Below are positions 9,534 to 16,382 of a stretch of 64,000 nucleotides of DNA, one piece after another (the stretch's first letter is position 1; each line of letters starts with the position of its first letter). The DNA lies in NCBI GenBank assembly GCA_947484275.1, contig CANKOY010000003.1, positions 1 through 64,000 of the forward strand, written 5' to 3'. A program made the position numbers and the translations under genes. A model generated the notes under the pieces. The model did not search any database. It was not told the DNA's origin and saw only the letters and a program-made list of their open reading frames with translations. This DNA is from Planctomycetota bacterium. Lineage in GTDB: Bacteria > Planctomycetota > UBA1135 > GCA-002686595.

Positions 9534-9550
9534 AGTCCCGCAGGCAGAAC

Positions 9551-10342
9551 TCAGTTCGCCGACGCCTGCGGCGAGACCGGCTTGCGCGCGGCGACCATGG
9601 CCGTTCTGCCGGTCCACAGCGCCAGGCTCTCCTGGGCCGCCAGAAGTTCGCGATTGTCGGACAGGCACTCCGGATTCTTGCGCCCCATGCGCAGCCGCTG
9701 CAGACGGCGAGCCACCCACAGTCCAGGGGAGAGCGCGATGGTCCAGAACATGGCGGAGTGCTTGAGTCGATCGCTGACCAGGCGCGGCGAATCCAATCCC
9801 GCGCGCAGGGCTCCGTAGGCCAAGAAATAGGGCGAAATCGGATGGATGTGTCCACCCAGGCGCTGCGGGTCGGGGCTCTTCAGGGGCAGGGGATCGAACA
9901 GCAGCGGGAAGCCGACGAACAGCGAGCGCAAGCGCGAGTTCATGTTGAGCACGTTGGGCGTCGTCACGATCACCAGCCCGCCGGGCTTGGCGATGCGCGC
10001 GAGTTCGCGCAGGAACTCGAACTGATTCTCGACGTGCTCGATGACCTCGATGCTGACGACCGCGTCAAATGTGTTGTCCGGCCAGGGAGTGCGCCCGTCG
10101 GCGGACGTCCGCTCGCACGTGAGCCCCTCGAACTCGAAGGCTTCGGGTCTCAGATCACAGGCACTGAGGTGCTCGCGCGGCACGAGCCCATGGGTCCGCG
10201 CCAGCGCGTCGCTGAGCACGCGCGTGAAGTAACCGCGCCCCGCGCCCACGTCGGCTATCCGGGCGGATTTCCAATCGAGGTCGGCTAGCAACTCCAGCAC
10301 ACGGGCGGTCGTCGCCGGCGAGGACCACTGTTTGGCTTTCAT
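9551..10342 (-). CDS. Class I SAM-dependent methyltransferase
   Basis: A protein of 263 aa with a Rossmann-type methyltransferase domain in the first 150 residues. Motif I is DVGAGRGYFTRVL, an acidic residue binding the SAM ribose is in CDLRP, and motif IV-like VSIEVIEHVEN and motif VI-like LARIAKPGGLVIVTTPN follow. The family includes UbiG/UbiE-like and sugar or lipid O-methyltransferases. Lying beside an LPS-type kinase and two glycosyltransferases, it most likely modifies a glycan or lipid, but the substrate is unknown. A gap of 170 bp, in which I see nothing, separates it from the kinase gene on the same strand. Confidence 0.82.
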   Translation of the reverse strand: MKAKQWSSPATTARVLELLADLDWKSARIADVGAGRGYFTRVLSDALARTHGLVPREHLSACDLRPEAFEFEGLTCERTSADGRTPWPDNTFDAVVSIEVIEHVENQFEFLRELARIAKPGGLVIVTTPNVLNMNSRLRSLFVGFPLLFDPLPLKSPDPQRLGGHIHPISPYFLAYGALRAGLDSPRLVSDRLKHSAMFWTIALSPGLWVARRLQRLRMGRKNPECLSDNRELLAAQESLALWTGRTAMVAARKPVSPQASAN

Positions 10343-10512
10343 CGGGTGCCCCGGACACCTGCGCTGACAGTCCCGCGTGACCGGCTCCGAAGCGGGCTCC
10401 GCAGATCGTCAATCCCCTGTCCTCGACGCGACCGATGGCTCATGTCGGCAGGATGACTGCGATCTCACGCTGTGTCCAACGCCCCAGTTCTTCGCTCCTG
10501 AACCCGGGCCAG

Positions 10513-11322
10513 TCACGCCCCGTCGCGTGGCGCGGGATCCATGCCATCGCGCGCGACAAATCCAGTGTCGATGCCGCGCGCCTTGGCCATGGACTCGGAT
10601 TGCCCGAGGATCTTTTTCCAAGTGCTTGCGGGCTCCCAGTCCAATTCCGCCGCATTGAGGTACGTGGCAAAGCTCTGACGCAGCCCCTGCGCGCCGCGCA
10701 GACTGAAATGCACTCGGGCCCAGTGGCGCAGGATCAGCGAGCGCCGCCGGAGGCGATGCTGGGCGCCGCGCAGGCCGTCGAGATCCATCAGGACCCAGTT
10801 CGAACCGTCCCACAGCACATTGCGCAGGTGGAAATCGCCGTGGAGGCGGGGTGCGCGGTGCATCAGGGCCATGAAGTGCGGAAAGGCCTCGACCGCGGGG
10901 CCACCAGCGTTCCAGAGCAGGTCGAGGAAGCGACCTTCGACGAATTCGCTGACCAACAGGCTCGCACCGCTGCGGGCTTCGACCAGGACCTGGGGCCTGG
11001 GAGTGACAATTGGTGCCAACTCGACGTGCAATCGCGCTGAGCGTGAGGCGCGCGAGCATCTAAGGCCCAGCTGCACCAGCAGCTCGCGGTCGAAGCGCTT
11101 GATGGCATGGGGCCCATGCCGCCACACGCGATCGGGTTTGAGCACAACGTCCTCGCGCCCGGGGCCGCTCTGAAACCACTTCAGTGCCAGCTGTTCCAGG
11201 GCGCGGTCCGCGGGCTGGAACACCTGCGTCCGAAGTCCCTCGACTGGACCCGCGGGCACCTGGGCTCGATCCGGCTCCGGGGCGACCGCGGGGGCTGCCA
11301 ATCGCGGGTCGACTTGCGACAT
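10513..11322 (-). CDS. Lipopolysaccharide kinase (Kdo/WaaP)-like protein
   Basis: A 269-aa protein-kinase-fold enzyme. The catalytic loop HGDFHLRNVLW holds the Asp base and Asn metal ligand, and VLMDLDG is the DFG-equivalent. A candidate ATP-binding Lys is in HAIKRFDREL. This arrangement matches the Kdo kinase/WaaP family, which phosphorylates heptose or Kdo of the LPS inner core at the cytoplasmic membrane. It is divergent from the GT4 gene of the same envelope block. TAGCAT lies 9 nt before the ATG with no Shine-Dalgarno, suggesting a leaderless mRNA. Confidence 0.78.
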   Translation of the reverse strand: MSQVDPRLAAPAVAPEPDRAQVPAGPVEGLRTQVFQPADRALEQLALKWFQSGPGREDVVLKPDRVWRHGPHAIKRFDRELLVQLGLRCSRASRSARLHVELAPIVTPRPQVLVEARSGASLLVSEFVEGRFLDLLWNAGGPAVEAFPHFMALMHRAPRLHGDFHLRNVLWDGSNWVLMDLDGLRGAQHRLRRRSLILRHWARVHFSLRGAQGLRQSFATYLNAAELDWEPASTWKKILGQSESMAKARGIDTGFVARDGMDPAPRDGA

Positions 11323-11331
11323 CTTTGGGTC

Positions 11332-11337
11332 ATGCTA
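11332..11337 (-). promoter_or_regulatory. Putative -10 box of the kinase gene
   Basis: TAGCAT on the minus strand ends 9 nt before the ATG at 11322. A transcription start 6-8 nt downstream of the hexamer would fall at or next to the A of ATG. No good -35 is seen at 16-18 nt. Confidence 0.4.
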
Positions 11338-11484
11338 GCTGCCGTTCGCGGAGTCAACGAGGCCCCAAAGCCCAAAAGTGCTGGTCGTGACGTCGCTTCA
11401 AAAACCGGGCGTCCCGTAGACGGCGGCGCGCGGGTTGGGCCCGGTAGCGACCATCGCAGTCCGCCAGCCGCGTCTTCGGATTCC

Positions 11485-11490
11485 TACACT
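11485..11490 (+). promoter_or_regulatory. Putative -10 box of the GT4 gene
   Basis: TACACT ends 9 nt before the ATG at 11500 and there is no Shine-Dalgarno between them. The geometry predicts a leaderless transcript. The -35 region is not recognisable. Confidence 0.45.
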
Positions 11491-11499
11491 GCGCCACCC

Positions 11500-12624
11500 A
11501 TGGCCGCGCCGAACTCCCTGACCCTGTGCCACATCGACGCGGAACGGAAGTTCTCGGGCGGAGAAGTGCAGGTGTTCTTGCTGATGCACGGCCTGCGCGA
11601 GCGCGGACACCGTTCGGTCTTGATGGCACCGCCCGGCTCCGAGGCCGCGCTGCGAGCCGCCCGCGACGGATTCGAAGTGCGCGAGGTGCCCATGCGCTCC
11701 GACCTCGATTTGCCCGGGATCTTGGCAGCCACGCGAATCCTGCGCGAAGTCGCGCCCGATCTTGTCCACCTGCACACCGGCCGCGCGGCTTGGCTGGGCG
11801 GACTCGCGGCTAGGCGGGCGAATCTGCCCGCCATCGTCACCCGGCGTATGGACCGCGACGTGCGCAGAGGTTGGCGGACGAGAATGATCTACGGATCCCT
11901 GACCTGCAAAGTCGCTGCGATTTCGGAGAGCGTGGCCGCGGCACTGGAAGCTGGGGGCGTGCCCAAGGACCGGATCGCGTTGATTCGGAGTTCGATCGAT
12001 CCCGACGCTTTCGCGCCCCGCGTGTCGCGCAGGGAGCTGCGCGCGGAGCTCGGTGTGGCCGAGGACTCAATCGTCGTGCTGACTCTCGGCGCACTGGTGC
12101 AGCGGAAGGGGCTCGACGTGCTTTTCACGGCACTGGAGCAACTCTCTACGGCGGGGCACGTGCCCGACGTGTGGATCGCGGGAGAGGGCGCGGAACAGCA
12201 GGCTCTGCAGTCTCTCGCGCGCGCGAAAAGGCTCGCACGCGTCAGATTTCTCGGCCGGCGCAGCGATGTGGCCGAGCTGCTCGGTGCCGCCGACCTGTTC
12301 GCCATGCCTTCGCGTCGCGAGGGTCTGGGCGTCGCGGCCCTGGAAGCCATGGCCGCGGGCTGTCCCGTGGTTGCCAGTGGCGTCGGCGGCCTTGCCGAAG
12401 TGGTTGAGTCCGAAGTCAGCGGACTCCTGGTGGCGCCCGAGGACCCCGCTGCCCTGGCAGAAGCGCTCGGGCGCTTGATCACTGACCCGGCACTGCGCGC
12501 GAGGATGTCGGAAGCCGGTCGAGTGCGCGTTGCCGCGCGCCACAGTGCGCGCGCGATGGTCGAAGCTTACGAGGCCCTGTATCGTCGCGTGCTCGCTGAG
12601 CTCGACGCAGCTTCAAGCAGATGA
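11500..12624 (+). CDS. GT4-family glycosyltransferase
   Basis: A GT-B fold glycosyltransferase of 374 aa. The N-terminal acceptor half begins SLTLCHIDAERKFSGGE, with the glycine loop after the first strand. The C-terminal nucleotide-sugar half carries VLTLGALVQRKGLDVL, WIAGEGAEQQ, VRFLGRR and the E-x7-E region SRREGLGVAALEAMAAGCPVVAS, all typical of retaining GT4 enzymes. It is likely to act in the cytosol on an LPS core or other envelope glycan, given its overlap (ATGA) with a WaaE-like GT2 gene and the divergent Kdo-kinase-like gene. I start at ATG 11500; the open frame further upstream crosses the divergent gene and is not coding. Confidence 0.88.
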   Translation: MAAPNSLTLCHIDAERKFSGGEVQVFLLMHGLRERGHRSVLMAPPGSEAALRAARDGFEVREVPMRSDLDLPGILAATRILREVAPDLVHLHTGRAAWLGGLAARRANLPAIVTRRMDRDVRRGWRTRMIYGSLTCKVAAISESVAAALEAGGVPKDRIALIRSSIDPDAFAPRVSRRELRAELGVAEDSIVVLTLGALVQRKGLDVLFTALEQLSTAGHVPDVWIAGEGAEQQALQSLARAKRLARVRFLGRRSDVAELLGAADLFAMPSRREGLGVAALEAMAAGCPVVASGVGGLAEVVESEVSGLLVAPEDPAALAEALGRLITDPALRARMSEAGRVRVAARHSARAMVEAYEALYRRVLAELDAASSR

Positions 12625-13418
12625 GTGAAATCCCGCGCGAACGGCCGAAAGTGACGGCCTGCATCATCTCACTCAACGAGGAAGATCGCATCGCCGATTG
12701 TCTCGCGTCGGTTTCCTGGTGCGACGAGGTCGTGGTCGTCGATTCGCACTCCAAGGATCGCACGCGGGAGATTGCGGCCTCCCTGGGAGCGCGCGTCATC
12801 GAGCGCGATTGGCCGGGCCATGTGGCGCAGAAGGAATTCGCGATCCGCGAGGCGACAAACGAGTGGGTGTTCTGCATCGATTGCGACGAGCGCGTTTCCG
12901 CGCCCCTGCGCGCGGAAATCTTGACCCTGCGCGATCAGGGGTTTCCTGGGCGCGCAGGTTGGCGCTTTCCGCGCTGCTCGAATTACCTTGGGCGCTGGAT
13001 TCGCCACGGGACTTGGTACCCCGACCGCCAGTTGCGCCTGTTCGATCGCCGGCGCGGGAAGTGGGGCGGAAACAACCCCCACGATCGCGTCGTTCTCGAG
13101 GGACGGCCCGGTGAGTTGCGCGGTGAGTTGCTGCACTATCCCTACCGCTCGATCTCCGAGCACCTGCGCACGATCGACAACTACACCACGATCATGGCCG
13201 AGGGCCTGCACGCCCGCGGTCGGCGCGCGGCGGTCCACGACCTGTGGATTCGGCCCGCGGCTCGATTCTTCAATTTCTACGTGCTGCGCCTGGGAGTCCT
13301 CGATGGCTGGCGTGGCTTCCTTATGGCTTGTCTGGCCGCGCAGTACGTGCGGCTGAAATGGGCCAAGCTCCTGATCCTGCAGCGCGACGTGCGGCCGACT
13401 TCGCCTGAAAAGGACTGA
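12621..13418 (+). CDS. GT2-family glycosyltransferase, WaaE/KdtX-like
   Basis: A GT-A fold enzyme of 265 aa. The N-terminus has the donor-binding motif TACIISLNEEDRIADCLAS, followed by DEVVVVDSHSKDRT and the DxD-type CIDCDERVS. The middle motifs YLGRWIRHGTWYPDRQLRLF and an HDRVV segment are characteristic of the WaaE/KdtX group, which adds glucose to the inner heptose of the LPS core. A C-terminal amphipathic region may hold it at the membrane. The start overlaps the preceding stop (ATGA), so both transferases are made together and probably act in sequence on the same acceptor. Confidence 0.85.
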   Translation: MSEIPRERPKVTACIISLNEEDRIADCLASVSWCDEVVVVDSHSKDRTREIAASLGARVIERDWPGHVAQKEFAIREATNEWVFCIDCDERVSAPLRAEILTLRDQGFPGRAGWRFPRCSNYLGRWIRHGTWYPDRQLRLFDRRRGKWGGNNPHDRVVLEGRPGELRGELLHYPYRSISEHLRTIDNYTTIMAEGLHARGRRAAVHDLWIRPAARFFNFYVLRLGVLDGWRGFLMACLAAQYVRLKWAKLLILQRDVRPTSPEKD

Positions 13419-13554
13419 CTCGGGCCGAATAGGGTCGACTCATGCAGGTAGGCGGCCGAAACTTGCGCGCTGGAGCGAGCCCACCCTACGCTTGGAGTGT
13501 TGCGGGGGGATGGCCGCGCCCGGCACCGATTCCTGTTACCGGATGCTCAACAAC

Positions 13555-15018
13555 ATGAAGACTTTTCTCCTGCCCCTGTTCTCCCTGGTTCTTTGCTCCC
13601 AGGTATTCGCGGGCGACGTCGTGTGGGAGAAGACTCTGGAGGACGCCCTGACCCGTGCCAAGGCCGAGGGCAAGGCGGTGTTCCTCGCAGTCAACATGGA
13701 CGGTGAGCGGGCCAACGACGTGCTCGCGAACAAGACCTACCGCGAGAAGAGCTTTGTCGAACTGACGACGCGCACGATCAACGTGCTGGCCTGCGCCCAG
13801 GAGCACGCCGACCTCGGCAAGCCCTGCCCACGCTTCGACGGATTGGAGTGCATGGATCACCGCCGCGCCGACACGGCCGCGCGCGAGAAAATCCTCAAGG
13901 CAGACACGCAGGGATTCGTGATCGCGCCCCAGCACGTGTGGCTCTCGCCCGAGGGCAAGGTCTTGCTCTCGGTTCCCTACAGCGTGACTTTGGAGGAGCT
14001 GAATTGGTGCATGGTCACCGCGCTCCTGGAGGTCACTCCGGGGGCGCCATTAAAAATGCCCGCGAACGCGCGCGCCCCCCGGCGTCTGGTCACCGGCGAT
14101 GTGTTCGATCCGGCGGGTACGGCCGCGGGGCTTGTCGATCGGCCGCCGACGCGCGCGGAAGCCCTGGAGATCATCAAGCAAATGAAGAAGAGCTGGTTTG
14201 CCCTCGAGAACAATGTCGAAGCGCGCCGGCTCCTGATGTCCGATGAACCGGAAGTGCTCGAATTCGTGCAGCAACAGCTGCGCGGCAGCGTCGGCAGTTT
14301 CCTTGGGGGTGGAGGAGGGGCAGGCGGCGGCGGCGGACGCGGCGGCGGGGGAGGCGGCCGCGGAGCCGGCGGCGGCAACAGTTTCCACGCACAGATCCTG
14401 CACTTGATCGGTGTGGTCTCGCCCCCCGGCTACTGGGAGCTGGCTTGCGAATCCCTGGGCGATGCGGATGTCACCGTGCGCGGCGAGGCCGCGGTGGCTC
14501 TGGAGCAACTGGCGGCGCCCGAGTCCGTGCGCGCGATGACTGTCGCCCTGCTCAAGGAAAGCGACGTGGGCGTCAAGAAGGACATCCTGCGTGCCATTGG
14601 CAGCGCAGGCGCGAATGACGCCAAGGCCCGCGCGGCCCTGATCAAGCGCGCGAAGACAGACAAGGATGAATTGTTGCGCTGGAATTCCATCGCCGCGCTG
14701 GCGTTTGCCACCGCCGACGCCGATGTGGTGGCGTTCCTACAGGCGACGCTCGCCGGCAAGGATCCGCGGGCGAAGACCGCGGCGGCCTGCGCCCTGGGCA
14801 TGTCGCGGGACAAGCAGTTCCTTGCTGCGCTCAAGGCCCAGGTGGTCGAGTTGACGCCTGAGGCCGATTCCCTGGAGAAACAGTCTCAAGCGGCCATCGG
14901 CACGGCAATCGGAGTGTTGGAAGGCGCGCCGTTCCGTGAAATGGAAGCGCCCCTGAAAAAAATCTGCGCGGACACGATCGACCGGGAGCGTTGGTTCCCC
15001 GCGCGCAGGCCCCAGTAA
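13555..15018 (+). CDS. Exported thioredoxin-fold protein with Gly linker and HEAT repeats
   Basis: A protein of 487 aa with a signal peptide (cleavage near VFAG-D). Residues 20-170 resemble a thioredoxin-like domain (GKAVFLAVNMDG, a GFVIAPQHVWLSPEGKVL strand pair) but lack a CxxC redox site at the usual place. A run of about 25 mostly Gly residues (about 250-275) acts as a flexible hinge. The rest is HEAT-like (AVALEQLAAPESVRAMTVAL and similar repeats). The domains suggest periplasmic protein binding rather than redox catalysis. I prefer ATG 13555 for the signal peptide. Upstream, TTGCGC (13463-13468) and TACGCT (13487-13492), 18 nt apart, may form the promoter. The stop codon abuts a 164-bp palindromic repeat. 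Confidence 0.7.
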   Translation: MKTFLLPLFSLVLCSQVFAGDVVWEKTLEDALTRAKAEGKAVFLAVNMDGERANDVLANKTYREKSFVELTTRTINVLACAQEHADLGKPCPRFDGLECMDHRRADTAAREKILKADTQGFVIAPQHVWLSPEGKVLLSVPYSVTLEELNWCMVTALLEVTPGAPLKMPANARAPRRLVTGDVFDPAGTAAGLVDRPPTRAEALEIIKQMKKSWFALENNVEARRLLMSDEPEVLEFVQQQLRGSVGSFLGGGGGAGGGGGRGGGGGGRGAGGGNSFHAQILHLIGVVSPPGYWELACESLGDADVTVRGEAAVALEQLAAPESVRAMTVALLKESDVGVKKDILRAIGSAGANDAKARAALIKRAKTDKDELLRWNSIAALAFATADADVVAFLQATLAGKDPRAKTAAACALGMSRDKQFLAALKAQVVELTPEADSLEKQSQAAIGTAIGVLEGAPFREMEAPLKKICADTIDRERWFPARRPQ

Positions 15019-15181
15019 GAGCACGTCCTGATACCTGGCTGGCCGCTTGGGCGATTCCAGGCCGCCAGCCGCGAGGCGCAGCGACGATGCGTATTCGCCT
15101 GCAATACTCGGAGGAGCTGCAACGTCGCGATGGCGAGCCTGGAATTGGCCTAGCGGCCAGCCAGGTATCAGGACGTGCTCT
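15018..15181. repeat. 164-bp palindromic intergenic element, copy 1
   Basis: Begins and ends with a perfect 30-bp inverted repeat starting AGAGCACGTCCTGATACC. The pairing continues with a few mismatches, so the whole element can fold into one long hairpin. A second copy, inverted and differing at about 6 of 164 positions, lies at 42798-42961. No transposase is encoded. It sits between the convergent HEAT and pyrD genes and directly follows the upstream stop codon, so it may act as a bidirectional terminator. It resembles a non-autonomous mobile element (MITE). Confidence 0.85.
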
Positions 15182-15202
15182 AAGTCGCAGCCGGTCTTGA
15201 CC

Positions 15203-16270
15203 TCAGCGCGACGGGGCGCCGAGGTCAAAGACCGAACTCAGGCCCTCGCGCTCGCAGGTCCGCACCAGTTCCTTCTGGATGGCGCGGATCAAGAACGGTC
15301 CGGAGTAGATCAGGCCCGTGTAGACCTGGATCAAGTGCGCGCCCGCCCGCATGCGGTCGACCGCGTCCTGGGGCGAGAGGATTCCGCCGACCGCGACGAT
15401 CGGCAGGCGGCCGCCCGTGCGCCGCGCCAACTGTCGCGTCAACCCCAACGCGCGCGCGGTCAGCGTCGCGCCGCTGGTGCCTCCGGGGAGTTTCACGGCT
15501 TCCTCAGGCAGCCCGCTGCGATCAGTGGTCGTGTTGGTGGCAATCACACCATCGATGGCGGTGTGCGCGATCGCTTCCAGGACTTCATCCACTTCGTGCT
15601 CGGAGAGATCCGGCGCGATCTTGACCAGGACCGGCACCCGCCGCGGCCGCGCGTCGCGCGTGCGAGCGATGGCTCCGAGCAACGCTTCGAGCGCCGCGCG
15701 ATCCTGGAGCTTTCGAAGGCCCGGGGTGTTGGGGCTGGAGATGTTGACCGCGATGTAATCAGCCCGATCGCCAACGCGCTCGATCAATGCGCAGTAGTCC
15801 TGTGCCGCATCCTCCAAAGGCGTGTCCTTGTTCTTGCCGATGTTGATGCCGATTCGCGTGCGCCCCGGCGAGCCGAAATCCTGGGCCAGCAGCGCGTCAA
15901 CGCCGGCATTCGGAAAACCCATGCTGTTGACCAGCGCGCGCTGGGCCGCAAAGCGCGCAATCCGCGGCCGCTGATTTCCCACTTGGGGCCGCAGCGTGAC
16001 CGTGCCCAATTCCAGGTGACCCAGTCCCAGTGCGCACAGACCCTGGACCGCGCGGCCGTCCTTGTCGTAGCCCGCGGCGATGCCGACGGGATTCTCGAAA
16101 TCCAGGCCGAAGGCTCGCACGCGAAGCATTGGACTGCTGACTCGACTGGCGGCGGCCAGGAGCGCGCGCGTCGGTCCCAGGCGTCCCGCCATGCGCGCAA
16201 GGGCCAAGGCGTGCCCGTGGGCGTCTTCCGGATCGAGTCGGAACAGCAGCGATCGCAGGAGGGGGTACAC
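15203..16270 (-). CDS. pyrD: Dihydroorotate dehydrogenase (quinone), class 2
   Basis: Oxidises dihydroorotate to orotate in pyrimidine synthesis and passes electrons to the quinone pool at the membrane. The product is about 355 aa. The N-terminal helix YPLLRSLLFRLDPEDAHG is the membrane-associating segment that marks class 2. FMN-site motifs include GIAAGYDKDGRAV, NSMGFPNAG and NIGKNKDTP. NISSPNTPGLR contains the catalytic Ser, and IATNTT and GGILSPQDAVDRMRAGA complete the barrel. I chose the GTG at 16270 because it starts exactly at the conserved helix; the longer frame to 16537 runs across the divergent gene. Confidence 0.93.
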   Translation of the reverse strand: MYPLLRSLLFRLDPEDAHGHALALARMAGRLGPTRALLAAASRVSSPMLRVRAFGLDFENPVGIAAGYDKDGRAVQGLCALGLGHLELGTVTLRPQVGNQRPRIARFAAQRALVNSMGFPNAGVDALLAQDFGSPGRTRIGINIGKNKDTPLEDAAQDYCALIERVGDRADYIAVNISSPNTPGLRKLQDRAALEALLGAIARTRDARPRRVPVLVKIAPDLSEHEVDEVLEAIAHTAIDGVIATNTTTDRSGLPEEAVKLPGGTSGATLTARALGLTRQLARRTGGRLPIVAVGGILSPQDAVDRMRAGAHLIQVYTGLIYSGPFLIRAIQKELVRTCEREGLSSVFDLGAPSR

Positions 16271-16343
16271 GGGCGGCGGGGATTCTCTCCCTTGGCCGGT
16301 CGAGGTGGAAGCGCGGCGGTCGATTCTCGAGCTCAGTGACGCG

Positions 16344-16372
16344 TTGGAGTCGCCAGGGTTCCTGCGTAGACT
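16344..16372 (+). promoter_or_regulatory. Promoter TTGGAG-17-TAGACT
   Basis: -35 TTGGAG at 16344-16349 and -10 TAGACT at 16367-16372, 17 nt apart. The -10 ends 10 nt before the ATG at 16383, so the message would be leaderless or nearly so. An identical hexamer pair with identical spacing precedes trxB (58342-58370). Confidence 0.65.
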
Positions 16373-16382
16373 CCAGCCCGCG

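Noticed and set aside
15047-15199. Open frames shared by both 164-bp repeats (same short peptide at both sites)
   Set aside because: The shared peptide only reflects the repeated DNA; frames run on into neighbouring genes and have no start context.
15047-16339. 430-codon plus-strand frame over pyrD
   Set aside because: Antisense shadow of pyrD, which has all catalytic motifs on the minus strand.
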